From positions 62,001-126,000 of the forward strand of contig NZ_QGHD01000002.1 in the NCBI RefSeq assembly GCF_003148885.1: a DNA stretch of 64,000 bases, read 5' to 3'. The notes under the pieces are model-generated. The model made no database searches. It saw only the letters and a list, made by a program, of their open reading frames with translations, and had not been told where the DNA came from. Of this stretch, positions 8,772 through 17,140 are shown piece after piece. The stretch comes from Hallerella porci. Lineage in GTDB: Bacteria > Fibrobacterota > Fibrobacteria > Fibrobacterales > Fibrobacteraceae. The position numbers were made by a program, and so were the translations under genes. Numbering within the stretch: the first letter of the stretch is position 1; each line of letters starts with the position of its first letter.

Positions 8772-8867
8772 ATGCCTTGCGGAAAGAAAAGAAAGCGTAA
8801 GAAGATTGCGACCCACAAACGTAAAAAACGTCGTCGTCGTGATCGTCAGAAGAAGAAAATTCGCTAG
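8772..8867 (+). CDS. 31-residue very basic protein, AURKAIP1/COX24 (mS38/bS22)-like
   Basis: This short gene codes MPCGKKRKRKK, then ATHKRKK, a run of Arg and QKKKIR: 31 residues, about two thirds Lys or Arg. A TTGGAGA site at 8758-8764 lies 7 bases before the ATG, a promoter lies upstream, and an 11-bp terminator hairpin follows, so it is a complete transcription unit. The KKRKRKKxATHKRKKR pattern is what I know from the tiny COX24/AURKAIP1-domain proteins of FCB bacteria, related to mitochondrial mS38 and mycobacterial bS22. It is therefore probably a ribosome-associated protein. This is inference from a short motif. Confidence 0.8.
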   Translation: MPCGKKRKRKKIATHKRKKRRRRDRQKKKIR

Positions 8868-8901
8868 TATTAGCTAATTCTTTCCGAAGACATACGGAAC
8901 G

Positions 8902-8935
8902 AAAAGGAATGCCCCAAAGCATTCCTTTTGTGTTT
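8902..8935. terminator. Terminator after small basic-protein gene
   Basis: A perfect 11-bp stem (8902-8912 with 8919-8929) has a six-base loop and is followed by T-rich sequence. The flanking A and T runs would let it act on both strands. Confidence 0.85.
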
Positions 8936-9027
8936 TAAATGCAAATGCGCAGCCATTTTCGTTCGCAGCATTTTTGTTAGCGCAATTCTCATTTTAAATT
9001 TGAATTCCACTTTACCCGAAAATTTTT

Positions 9028-11256
9028 GTGTTAGAATCGATCGAAGGCACTCTGAAGAACATTACATTTCGAAATCCCGAAAATGGTTTTTCGGTGTTGC
9101 GTTTTACGGTCGAAGGCGAAGTGAAACCGGTCACAGTCACGGGAAATTTTCCGGATCTTTCCGTCGGCGAATCTTTCCGTATGGAAGGCGAATGGAAAAC
9201 GCATCCTAAATATGGAAAGCAATTTGCTTGCATTAAAAGCGAACCGTTTTTTCCGGAATCGGGCGCAGGACTTGTCGCTTATTTAGGCGGCGGACTTTTC
9301 AAAGGAATCGGTGAAGCGACTGCAAAACGTTTAGTCGATACTTTTGGAAACGATCTCGTTCACATTTTGGACGGCGGCGGCGACGAAATTGCGAAGAAAA
9401 AAATCAAAGGATTTTCGGGGAAAAAAGTCGCCCAATTTTTAGAAGATTGGAAGAAGCTCCGCGAAAGCCGCGAGACGATGCTTTTCCTTTACGGACACGG
9501 AATTTTTGGAAGCGTTGCGCTTCGACTTTGGCGACAATACGGGCAAAATACAATTGAAATTATTTCGCAAAATCCTTACATTCTCTGCGAAGAAGTTTGG
9601 GGAATCGGATTTGTCAAAGCCGATGAAATTGCGCGCAAAGTCGGCTTTCCCGAATGGGATGAATCGCGTTTGGAAGCGGGAATTTGTTACAGCATTTTTA
9701 AAGCGTCTTCGAGCGAAGGGCACACGTATTTGCCCCGTGAAAATTTGCTTTTAAATGCCGCGAAAGAATTACGTTTAACGATGGATTCGCAAGAAGCATT
9801 TGAAGATTTATCGTTTGCGCTCGATTCCCTTTTAAAATCTCAAAAGCTCGAAGAAGACAACGGAAAAATTGCAATTCCAAATCTCGCCCGCGCCGAAAAT
9901 TTTATTGCGGAATTTATCAGCAGCCGCATTCAAAACAAAAGCAAAGACGACCCGAAAGAATTGGAAGCTTTCCTTTCGGCTTTTGAAAAAGAGCAAGGTT
10001 TTACATACGATCCCGTTCAAAAAGCGGGAATTATTCAAGCGTATCAAAGTCGCATTTTCATTATCACCGGCGGACCGGGAACTGGAAAAACGACTTTGCT
10101 CAAAGGCATTTTAGCGCTCGCCGAAGCAAACGAAGTCGATGTCACTCTTGCTGCTCCCACAGGGCGCGCAGCGAAGCGAATGCAAGAAGTCACCGGCCAC
10201 GATGCGCGCACATTGCACCGTCTTCTCGAAATCAATCCCGAATCTAGGCGCTTTATGCGCGACGAAAATTTTCCACTCGAAACAGGAATCGTTATCGTCG
10301 ATGAATTTAGTATGGTCGATTCTTGGCTTTGCGCGGGACTGATGAAAGCGATTTCGGAGCGAACACATTTGGTTTTAATCGGCGATAAAGATCAGCTGCC
10401 GAGCATTGGACCGGGAAATGTTTTGCGCGATTTATTGAGCATCGCAGAAATTCCAAGCATTCGATTGGAACGTATTTTTCGTCAAGCAGGCGGAAACGAT
10501 ATTGCCGAAAAAGCAACGCAGATTAATCAAGGTTTTAAACCGTCGCCATTAAGCGGAAATAATTTTCATTTTACTCCTTTTGATTCGCCCGAAGAAGCGC
10601 AGACGATTTTATCTGAGCTCATTTTAAAAACCATTCCGCAGACGATGAAAGCGTCGCCAAAAGATTTGCAAATTTTGGTTCCGATGCACAAAGGTCCGCT
10701 CGGCACTATTGAATTAAATTCTTTCTTGCAAAAGTTGCTAAATCATTCTCGCAAAGAATTTATTTCTCAAGGCATTCATTGGAAAAGCGGCGACCGCGTA
10801 ATGCAACTGCGGAATAATTACGAGAAAAATGTTTTCAACGGCGACATCGGAAAAATTATCGCAGTCGAAAAAGAAGACAAAAAAATCACCGTCGATTTTG
10901 ATGGACATTTAGTCGGTTACGAAGGCGATGAACTTTTGGAACTTTCTCTCGCGTATGCGTGCACGATTCACAAAAGTCAAGGCAGCGAATATTCTGCGGT
11001 CATTCTCGTTCTCGATTCTTCGCATTATCGGATGCTGCAACGCAATTTACTTTACACCGGAATTACGCGAGCAAAAGGACATGTTTGGATTCTTTCGCGC
11101 GGTGGAGCTTTTGACGAAGCGGTTCGCAATAATCGGATGCAGCAACGCTTTACGCGCCTTCCCGAATTTATTACAAACAAATTAAAAAGCGAAGGAATTT
11201 CCGTTTCAAAAAATCCTTCGCCTTTTGAAAAATTCTTAAAATTTTTGAATGAATAA
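9028..11256 (+). CDS. recD2: RecD2-type ATP-dependent DNA helicase
   Basis: A 742-residue SF1B 5'-3' DNA helicase of the RecD2 class (RecD without RecBC). The N-terminal third is the RecD2-specific domain with helix-hairpin-helix-like stretches (KGIGEATAKRL; WGIGFVKADEIARKVG). The motor follows: Walker A GGPGTGKTT, motif II DEFSMVD, motif III GDKDQLPSIGPG, and late motifs ACTIHKSQGSEY and YTGITRAK. The start is GTG 9028; no strong Shine-Dalgarno is seen. It acts in DNA repair or recombination. It is a single gene followed by a terminator. Confidence 0.92.
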   Translation: MLESIEGTLKNITFRNPENGFSVLRFTVEGEVKPVTVTGNFPDLSVGESFRMEGEWKTHPKYGKQFACIKSEPFFPESGAGLVAYLGGGLFKGIGEATAKRLVDTFGNDLVHILDGGGDEIAKKKIKGFSGKKVAQFLEDWKKLRESRETMLFLYGHGIFGSVALRLWRQYGQNTIEIISQNPYILCEEVWGIGFVKADEIARKVGFPEWDESRLEAGICYSIFKASSSEGHTYLPRENLLLNAAKELRLTMDSQEAFEDLSFALDSLLKSQKLEEDNGKIAIPNLARAENFIAEFISSRIQNKSKDDPKELEAFLSAFEKEQGFTYDPVQKAGIIQAYQSRIFIITGGPGTGKTTLLKGILALAEANEVDVTLAAPTGRAAKRMQEVTGHDARTLHRLLEINPESRRFMRDENFPLETGIVIVDEFSMVDSWLCAGLMKAISERTHLVLIGDKDQLPSIGPGNVLRDLLSIAEIPSIRLERIFRQAGGNDIAEKATQINQGFKPSPLSGNNFHFTPFDSPEEAQTILSELILKTIPQTMKASPKDLQILVPMHKGPLGTIELNSFLQKLLNHSRKEFISQGIHWKSGDRVMQLRNNYEKNVFNGDIGKIIAVEKEDKKITVDFDGHLVGYEGDELLELSLAYACTIHKSQGSEYSAVILVLDSSHYRMLQRNLLYTGITRAKGHVWILSRGGAFDEAVRNNRMQQRFTRLPEFITNKLKSEGISVSKNPSPFEKFLKFLNE

Positions 11257-11279
11257 AGCGCCGTTTTCACGACGCTTTT
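11255..11279 (+). terminator. Terminator after recD2
   Basis: Stem AAAGCG/CGCTTT continues as CGT/ACG after one C-A mismatch, with a TTTC loop and T-rich flank. It sits just after the recD2 stop and could also serve the convergent dut gene. Confidence 0.7.
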
Positions 11280-11283
11280 GATT

Positions 11284-11721
11284 TTACTTTTTCCCGGTAC
11301 TTCCAAAGCCGCCGCGACTTTTATCTTCTAAAACCGTTTCGACAAAATGAAGTTTCGGTTGATTTTCTAGAATGCGGAATTGTGCGATGCGACTTCCTTT
11401 TTCGATTGTCACATCTTCGGTTGCATACACAGGCATTTTCCACCAGTCATCTTTACCGCAATAACTGCCGTCTACAACGCCGACAGAATTGACTTGTAAA
11501 ATTTTCCAGTTTTTAAATGTTGAACTCCGCGGTGCGATATGCGCTTCGTAGCCAGCGGGAAGCTTCATCGCGACACCCAAATGGATGAGTTTAAACTCTC
11601 CTTTTTTCAGAGTGACCGTTTCCGCTGCGCTCAAATCAATCCAATCCGATTTTCCGCCGATATATTCCAAACGAGGAATCGAATCGTCTAAGTATTGAAT
11701 TTGAATTGTCTCTTCAGCCAT
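11284..11721 (-). CDS. dut: dUTP diphosphatase
   Basis: A 145-residue trimeric dUTPase hydrolysing dUTP to dUMP and pyrophosphate. All family motifs are visible in order: LGVAMKLPAGYEAHIAPRSST (motifs 1-2), GVVDGSYCGKDDWW (motif 3 with catalytic Asp), EKGSRIAQFRIL (motif 4) and RGGFGSTG at the C-terminus (motif 5). The motif-3 loop is longer than usual and aromatic. The start overlaps the ddh stop as TAATG, so the two are translationally coupled. Confidence 0.92.
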   Translation of the reverse strand: MAEETIQIQYLDDSIPRLEYIGGKSDWIDLSAAETVTLKKGEFKLIHLGVAMKLPAGYEAHIAPRSSTFKNWKILQVNSVGVVDGSYCGKDDWWKMPVYATEDVTIEKGSRIAQFRILENQPKLHFVETVLEDKSRGGFGSTGKK

Positions 11722-12704
11722 TAGAGTAATTCCTTGCGCAATTCTTCAGCCGATTTCGTAGAAAGATATGCGGGCGGCACATCCAAAACCGTTGTGCAGC
11801 CGCGAACGCCAGCGTGATACATCCGCATCATCGCACGGGCATAAGCCACAAGAACGCTCGATGTAAATGCCGGATTCGAATCCAATTTCAAACTGTATTC
11901 GATGATATTTTTGTATTCGCCGTCCCAACCGGTTTTTCCCGAACGGATGACGAAACCGCCGTGAGCCATTCCCGAATGATTTTTTGCAAATTCTTCTTCG
12001 TCGATAAAATGCACCGTCGTATCGTATTCATCAAAATAATTCGGCATCGTTTTGATTTGCTTTTCAACAGAAGCGGCATCGGCGCCCGCTTCCAAGACGA
12101 CGAAAACTTCGCGCGTATGCTTTTGACGCGTTGAAAGTTCTGGATTCGATCCGCTGCGAACTGTTTCAAGCGCGCTCTCTACAGGAATCGTATATTGCTT
12201 AGCATTTTTCACGCCCGCAATGCGGCGCACTGCATCGGAGTGACCTTGCGAAACGCCTTTGCCCCAGAATGTATAAGTTTTTCCATCGGACAAAAACGAT
12301 GTAGCAAAAACGCGATTGAGCGAAAACAGACCCGGATCCCAACCGACAGAAATCATCGCAATTTTTCCTGCGGCTTTTGCTGCTGCATCGACATTTGCAA
12401 AATGCTGCGGAATTTTTGCATGCGTGTCAAAGCTATCGACGACATTAAAAAGCTTCGCAAATTCCGGAGTTTGCTTCGGCAAATCGGTTGCGCTTCCACC
12501 GCAAAGAATCATCACATCGATTTTATCTTTCCAATTTGCAGCGTCTTCAATTTTTACCACCGGAACGCCTGCAGTCAAAAGTTTAACCGAAGACGGATCG
12601 CGCCGCGTAAAGACTGCGGCAAGTTCCATATCGGGAGAATTTTTTACAGCGCATTCCACGCCGCGACCTAAGTTTCCATAACCGAGAATGCCAATTTTAA
12701 GCAT
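11721..12704 (-). CDS. ddh: Meso-diaminopimelate dehydrogenase
   Basis: A 327-residue NADPH-dependent enzyme making meso-diaminopimelate directly from tetrahydrodipicolinate, for lysine and peptidoglycan. The Rossmann motif GILGYGNLGRGVE is at the N-terminus and VFTRRDP follows. SVGWDPGLFSLNR and FWGKGVSQGHSDAVRRI are diagnostic. ATG 12704 is chosen for the AGAGGA site and because length then matches the family (about 326); the frame is open 55 codons further but without family sequence. It is a one-step alternative to the acyl-branch lysine pathways. Confidence 0.93.
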   Translation of the reverse strand: MLKIGILGYGNLGRGVECAVKNSPDMELAAVFTRRDPSSVKLLTAGVPVVKIEDAANWKDKIDVMILCGGSATDLPKQTPEFAKLFNVVDSFDTHAKIPQHFANVDAAAKAAGKIAMISVGWDPGLFSLNRVFATSFLSDGKTYTFWGKGVSQGHSDAVRRIAGVKNAKQYTIPVESALETVRSGSNPELSTRQKHTREVFVVLEAGADAASVEKQIKTMPNYFDEYDTTVHFIDEEEFAKNHSGMAHGGFVIRSGKTGWDGEYKNIIEYSLKLDSNPAFTSSVLVAYARAMMRMYHAGVRGCTTVLDVPPAYLSTKSAEELRKELL

Positions 12705-12835
12705 AGAGATTCCTCTTGATTTGTTGCGGAATAAATTTAGAAACATTCTTTTTTTCTCCAAATCTTTTTTTTGATTTTTTCTATCAAAGAATCCGCGATT
12801 TTCCTTTTTCGGTTTCATTCTCTTTTTTATTTTTC

Positions 12836-12843
12836 TACCTTTT
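12836..12843 (+). promoter_or_regulatory. TACCTTTT element before AttH/CrtC-like gene
   Basis: TACCTTTT-CTAT-ATG: a seven-of-eight style match to TAnnTTTG at the same 4-base spacing found at other genes here. Weaker than the exact copies. Confidence 0.35.
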
Positions 12844-12847
12844 CTAT

Positions 12848-13876
12848 ATGAAACTTTTTCATTTTTCATTTTTGACTTTGTTGATTTTCACGGTTTCTGC
12901 GGCAGCAGAAATTGTTCCGCCGCAAGGTTCTTCGCATTGGGCAAATCGTTCGGATTTTTTTGCAAAAAATTTGCAATCCGAAAAAGCGACAGAAGCGTGG
13001 ACTTATCAATTTATTTTTGATAACGGAACGCGGGCATACGTCAATTATGCGACGATTATCATCCCGACATCGGGGAAAAAAATCGGCTGCGATATTGCAA
13101 TCACCGGACTCAAAGGGAAAAATTCCAATATCGGTCGGCAATATCCGCTAGAACGTTTGAAAGAATTGAAAGATCAAAATAAAATTTCCATCAAAGACGA
13201 ATATATCATGGAAGGCATTCCCGGAAAAAATCATCGGGTACTCTTCACCGCAAACAAAGATGGCTTCGGAAAATTTTTGTTGGATGTGACTTTTACAAGC
13301 GCACAAAAAGGAAAAGTTCCGGGAAACGGAAATTGGAAAATTAACGGGCAAACTTATGGCGCAGCCGTTCTCATTCCTTACGGACGCGTGAGCGGAAAAA
13401 TTGCACACGACGGCGACACTCTCGAAGTCAAAGGCTACGGCTATTTAGAACACACTTGGCAAACCGGAAACGCAACCGATCTCGCAGTCCGCGCGTTTAA
13501 TGTGAGCGAAGCTTCGAAAGGCGCATACGCCGGAAGAATCGCCATCGACAAAGACGGAAATCCGTTCGGCTATTTCATGCAAAAAAATGCAGAAGGCACG
13601 ACGATACTTTTCCCGAAGAACATTCTTGCGGGCGAAAAAAATTACGACGGCGAAGACTTTCCAAAATCAGCGTTCAAAATCATTTGGCAAAATTCTCCGG
13701 ACACTTTGACTTTGGATATGACCAAGCCCAAACAAAAATTTTCGATGCTCGAAAATTTTGACGGTTGGTTTGCGAAGAAAGCGACAAAGCTAATGCTCGG
13801 CGGCGAAATTTTCTTTTGGCGCGGACGCACAAAATCAAACGGAAACATCTTCGATTGGAATTTAACCGGAATGTAA
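12848..13876 (+). CDS. Exported lipocalin-like protein, AttH/CrtC/Svf1 type
   Basis: A 342-residue protein with an N-terminal signal (MKLFHF, hydrophobic core, cleavage likely after SAAA). The body is beta-rich, with GYGYLEHTWQTG around residues 195-206. That resembles the GxGYxDHNWG motif of the AttH/CrtC (hydroxyneurosporene synthase-like) double-lipocalin family. The exact substrate is unknown; most members bind or modify hydrophobic molecules. It diverges from ddh and is followed 37 bases later by hisA. Confidence 0.6.
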   Translation: MKLFHFSFLTLLIFTVSAAAEIVPPQGSSHWANRSDFFAKNLQSEKATEAWTYQFIFDNGTRAYVNYATIIIPTSGKKIGCDIAITGLKGKNSNIGRQYPLERLKELKDQNKISIKDEYIMEGIPGKNHRVLFTANKDGFGKFLLDVTFTSAQKGKVPGNGNWKINGQTYGAAVLIPYGRVSGKIAHDGDTLEVKGYGYLEHTWQTGNATDLAVRAFNVSEASKGAYAGRIAIDKDGNPFGYFMQKNAEGTTILFPKNILAGEKNYDGEDFPKSAFKIIWQNSPDTLTLDMTKPKQKFSMLENFDGWFAKKATKLMLGGEIFFWRGRTKSNGNIFDWNLTGM

Positions 13877-13913
13877 TTGCAAAAATTTTTTGCGCTTTCA
13901 CAAACACAAAATT

Positions 13914-14681
13914 ATGACAAAATTTCGTCCCTGCATCGACATTCATCAAGGCAAAGTAAAACAAATTGTCGGCGGCACGCTTTCGGATTCGGAAACTCCG
14001 CTGACGCATTTTACAAGCGAACATTCTCCGGCGTATTACGCAGAACTTTATCAAAAAGACGGACTCCGCGGCGGCCACGTCATTATGCTCGGCAAAGGCT
14101 GCGAAGCCGCTGCGAAAGAAGCGCTTGCCGCTTATCCAAATGGTCTCCAAGTCGGCGGCGGAATTAACCCGACGAATGCGCAAACTTTTTTAGACGCGGG
14201 CGCAAGTCATGTTATCGTCACCAGTTGGATTTTTGACGGCGCTATTTTGAATTTTGAAAAAGTGAAAATTCTTTCTGAAGCCGTTGGAAAAAATCATTTG
14301 GTTTTGGATTTGAGTTGTCGCAGAACTCATTCGGGTTGGAATGTGGCGACGAATCGTTGGCAAACGATTACCGATGCCGTTGTCGATGAAAATCTTTTGC
14401 AAAAACTCGCCGCTTTTTGCGATGAATTTTTGGTGCACGCAGCCGATGTCGAAGGACTTGAGCGCGGCATGGACGAAGAATTAGTTCGCTTCTTGGCCGA
14501 AAAATCTCCGATTCCCGTTACATACGCAGGCGGAGCAAAAAGCATTGACGATTTAATTCACTGCAATGCGATTTCAAATGGAAAAGTCGATTTGACAATC
14601 GGCAGTTCTTTGGATATCTTTGGCGGAACAGGTACACGTTATGCAGAATGCGTTGAATTCAACAAACGACAAAACGGTTAA
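13914..14681 (+). CDS. hisA: Eukaryotic-type HisA (ProFAR isomerase)
   Basis: A 255-residue TIM-barrel isomerase of histidine biosynthesis, converting ProFAR to PRFAR. The N-terminus FRPCIDIHQGKVKQIVGG and the segments LQVGGGIN, VLDLSCRR and TYAGGAKSIDDL match the eukaryotic HIS6-type group (TIGR02129) better than the common bacterial HisA (which begins IPAIDL..GK.VRL). Catalytic Asp is in CIDIHQGK. No other his gene is in the window. The 3' end overlaps the glycosyltransferase start by 41 bases and appears to contain that gene's promoter. Confidence 0.87.
   Translation: MTKFRPCIDIHQGKVKQIVGGTLSDSETPLTHFTSEHSPAYYAELYQKDGLRGGHVIMLGKGCEAAAKEALAAYPNGLQVGGGINPTNAQTFLDAGASHVIVTSWIFDGAILNFEKVKILSEAVGKNHLVLDLSCRRTHSGWNVATNRWQTITDAVVDENLLQKLAAFCDEFLVHAADVEGLERGMDEELVRFLAEKSPIPVTYAGGAKSIDDLIHCNAISNGKVDLTIGSSLDIFGGTGTRYAECVEFNKRQNG
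14591..14622 (+). promoter_or_regulatory. Candidate promoter inside hisA for the glycosyltransferase
   Basis: TTTG at 14591-14594, a 20-base gap, then TATCTTTG at 14615-14622: an exact fit to the TTTG-N(19-21)-TAnnTTTG promoter of Bacteroidota. It lies 18 bases before ATG 14641. It also codes hisA residues, so chance is possible. Confidence 0.45.
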
Positions 14682-16074
14682 TTTGCAAGCGACCGATTCT
14701 CGCCCGCCGATTTTTGGAAGAATCGTCACCAGCGTTTTCCCAAAACTTTTTGCGTTTAAACATCAGCCACCCGGAAACATTCGCACCTGTATGATTCCGC
14801 CGGTTGTCTTTTGGGAAGTACTTCACAATTTGCCGAAGCTTCTCAAGCTGCGTTATTATTTAAAGAAAAAACGCCAAGCGCATTCTCCCGATGACATCGC
14901 CGTCGCCTTTTATTCGGATAATTTAGACGAAGTCAACGGGATTGCAAATAATTTGCGCCACGTCATTTCTTTTATGCGGAGTCACGGCTACAAAGCAGCT
15001 CTTGCGGGGAACGCTTTTAATACGCGTTCTCGCGGCGTCATCGAAAATGGCTACGTCATTCTTTTGCCGCGCATTTTCAGTATGGAGCAACTCGGCTACG
15101 CCAATAGCGAACTCGCCATTCCGCATATCAGTCCTATTTTGCGTTTGATCAAACGTTACCCGATTGATATTATCGAACTCGAAACGCCGAGTCCTGGCGC
15201 TTGGGCAGTTGCATTCTGCGCAAAAATTGCAGGCATTAAAGTCATCAGCCATTACCGCACCGATGTTCCCACTTACACAAAAACTTTGGTCAAAGCCAAA
15301 TGGATGCATCGTTATGTGTTAATGTTAATGCAAATTTTCTACGGATTTTCGCGTCCAGTCGTAAGTCCTTGCAAAGATTACAAAGAAATTTTGCACAACG
15401 ATATTAAGGTGCCATTAAAAGACATCGAAATTATTCGACGTGGAATTCCGCTCGAAAGTTACAGTCCCAATTTCCGCGGAAAAGGAACATGGGAAAAATT
15501 TTCAAACGAAAAAGGCAAAATGCGATTTGTTTGCGTCGGGCGAATTTCCAAAGAAAAAAATCTTCCGCTGCTCAAAAATTTATGGATGGAATTTCGCAAA
15601 ACGCATGACGATGCAGAGCTTATGTTCGTCGGCGACGGTTGGTATTTAGACGAACTCAAAAAAGATTTTGCCTCGGCACCCGAAGTTCATTTTGCAGGAG
15701 TTCAAGGCGGAGAAACTCTCGCCGGGCTTTACGCCGATGCTGACTTTTTACTTTTCCCGAGTACGACAGATACATTTGGCAATGTCGTCGTCGAAGCGCT
15801 TGCATCGGGAACTCCCGCAATTGTCAGCGATAAAGGTGGCCCGCAAGACATCGTTTTCGAAAAAGGCTGCGGATACATTCTCCCGGGCGATGATCCGCAC
15901 GCGTGGATGCAAAAACTCGAAGAATGCGTTGCTCTCAAAAAAGACGAAACCGCTTATCAAAAAATCCGCGAAAATGCCTACGAACGCAGCAAAGATTTCA
16001 CCTTAGAAAAAGCAGCTGCAGCCCAGTGGGAATTTTACAAAAAGGTTTACCACAACGCTTACCTCGGCAAATAA
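14641..16074 (+). CDS. Family 4-type glycosyltransferase
   Basis: About 477 residues. A GT-B fold retaining glycosyltransferase (GT4/Glycos_transf_1). The N-terminal half has SDNLDEVNGIANNLRHV, which resembles the DEVNGV motif of the GT4 branch that includes mannosyl- and glucosyl-diacylglycerol transferases. The C-terminal half has FVCVGRISKEKNL, FVGDGW and PSTTDTFGNVVVEALASGTPAIV with the conserved EX7E. A lipid-linked sugar acceptor is plausible but unproven. Start is uncertain: ATG 14641 is chosen, which overlaps hisA; an in-frame TTG at 14620 also exists. Confidence 0.85.
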   Translation: MQNALNSTNDKTVNLQATDSRPPIFGRIVTSVFPKLFAFKHQPPGNIRTCMIPPVVFWEVLHNLPKLLKLRYYLKKKRQAHSPDDIAVAFYSDNLDEVNGIANNLRHVISFMRSHGYKAALAGNAFNTRSRGVIENGYVILLPRIFSMEQLGYANSELAIPHISPILRLIKRYPIDIIELETPSPGAWAVAFCAKIAGIKVISHYRTDVPTYTKTLVKAKWMHRYVLMLMQIFYGFSRPVVSPCKDYKEILHNDIKVPLKDIEIIRRGIPLESYSPNFRGKGTWEKFSNEKGKMRFVCVGRISKEKNLPLLKNLWMEFRKTHDDAELMFVGDGWYLDELKKDFASAPEVHFAGVQGGETLAGLYADADFLLFPSTTDTFGNVVVEALASGTPAIVSDKGGPQDIVFEKGCGYILPGDDPHAWMQKLEECVALKKDETAYQKIRENAYERSKDFTLEKAAAAQWEFYKKVYHNAYLGK

Positions 16075-17122
16075 AAATCTCTGCGAATGGTTTTTAGAAA
16101 ACCGCGAATCGTTTCCATGGCGGCCAAAAAATTTGCGCATAAAACGCGACCCGTATGCGGTTTGGATTAGCGAAACGATGTTGCAGCAGACGCAAGTTTC
16201 TGCTGTAAAAGAAGCTTTTGAAAAATGGATGCACGACTTTCCGACCGTAAAAATTTTAGCGGAAGCGAGCGAAGAAAATGTACTCATTCATTGGCAAGGT
16301 TTAGGCTATTATAGCCGCGCCAAAAATATTCACAAGACCGCAAAAATCATCGCACAAAACGGCGAAAATTTTCCAGAAACCCGCAAAGAATTGGAAGCGT
16401 TACCGGGCATCGGCGCCTATACGGCGGGCGCGATTTTAAGCCTCGCCTTTCATCAAAACGAATCCATTCTCGACGGCAATTTAGTTCGCATTTTCGCCCG
16501 TTTAAATTTGTTTTCTTTTTTGCCCGATGCGGGGAAAACCGAAAAAAAATCTTTCTGGGATGAAGCGAGAAAATGGGCGACGATTCAAAATGCTTTTCTT
16601 ACAAACGAAGCATTGATGGAACTCGGCCGGAAAATTTGCAAAAAGTCAAATCCCGATTGCAAAAATTGTCCGCTGCAAAAAATTTGTCGCGCAGCGATTG
16701 AAAATCGCCAAGAAGAATTTCCTGTGAAGAAAAAAATGCAATATGAATCGTGGCTTGGATTTGCGCTTGTCGTAAGCGATTCTCATGAAAATTTTTTGCT
16801 TCAAAATTCTCCCGATTCGCCGTTTTTCAAAAATCAATGGACATTTCCGCTTTTTGAAAATGCCGATATTTTCCGCGAGAATTTTCCGGGAATCATCGAA
16901 AATATCATCCCGCCCGAAACGATTCAGCACATCGCTTGGGGAAAATCTTTTGAGCATTCCATTACCCGTTACAAAATTCGCTGCCGCATTTTACAAGTCC
17001 AAGTGAAAAGCCGAAAAGATTTATCGGGCGAGTGGATTTCGAAAAAAGACATTTCCAAAAAAATCGTTTCTAGCTTCGGAAAAAAAATTCTTTCTTCTCT
17101 CGAATTTTCATCGCGAATTTAA
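16016..17122 (+). CDS. mutY: A/G-specific adenine glycosylase MutY, start codon unclear
   Basis: A base-excision repair glycosylase removing adenine opposite 8-oxoguanine. It shows FPWR, the catalytic-Glu segment SETMLQQTQV, HhH ALPGIGAYTAGAIL, catalytic Asp in ILDGN, and the 4Fe-4S cluster C-X6-C-X2-C-X5-C (CKKSNPDCKNCPLQKIC). A Nudix-like C-terminal domain is reduced. The conserved N-terminal WFLENRESFPWRP is coded at 16085-16123, but between the upstream stop (TAG 16004) and TTG 16133 there is no ATG, GTG or TTG. CTG 16016 is used as the nominal start; a start near 16055-16080 would fit family length better. It overlaps the end of the glycosyltransferase. Confidence 0.85.
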   Translation: MQPSGNFTKRFTTTLTSANKNLCEWFLENRESFPWRPKNLRIKRDPYAVWISETMLQQTQVSAVKEAFEKWMHDFPTVKILAEASEENVLIHWQGLGYYSRAKNIHKTAKIIAQNGENFPETRKELEALPGIGAYTAGAILSLAFHQNESILDGNLVRIFARLNLFSFLPDAGKTEKKSFWDEARKWATIQNAFLTNEALMELGRKICKKSNPDCKNCPLQKICRAAIENRQEEFPVKKKMQYESWLGFALVVSDSHENFLLQNSPDSPFFKNQWTFPLFENADIFRENFPGIIENIIPPETIQHIAWGKSFEHSITRYKIRCRILQVQVKSRKDLSGEWISKKDISKKIVSSFGKKILSSLEFSSRI

Positions 17123-17127
17123 TTTCT

Positions 17128-17135
17128 TATTTTTG
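17128..17135 (+). promoter_or_regulatory. TATTTTTG promoter element before CoA-transferase
   Basis: TATTTTTG-ATTTT-ATG: exact TAnnTTTG with 5 bases to the start codon and no Shine-Dalgarno, predicting a leaderless mRNA. Confidence 0.55.
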
Positions 17136-17140
17136 ATTTT

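Noticed and set aside
12705-12869. N-terminal extension of diaminopimelate dehydrogenase
   Set aside because: Lys/Arg-rich non-homologous stretch; the Rossmann motif should be at the N-terminus, as with ATG 12704.
14923-15309. Minus-strand open frame inside the glycosyltransferase
   Set aside because: Cys/His/Arg-rich shadow of the real gene, no ribosome site.
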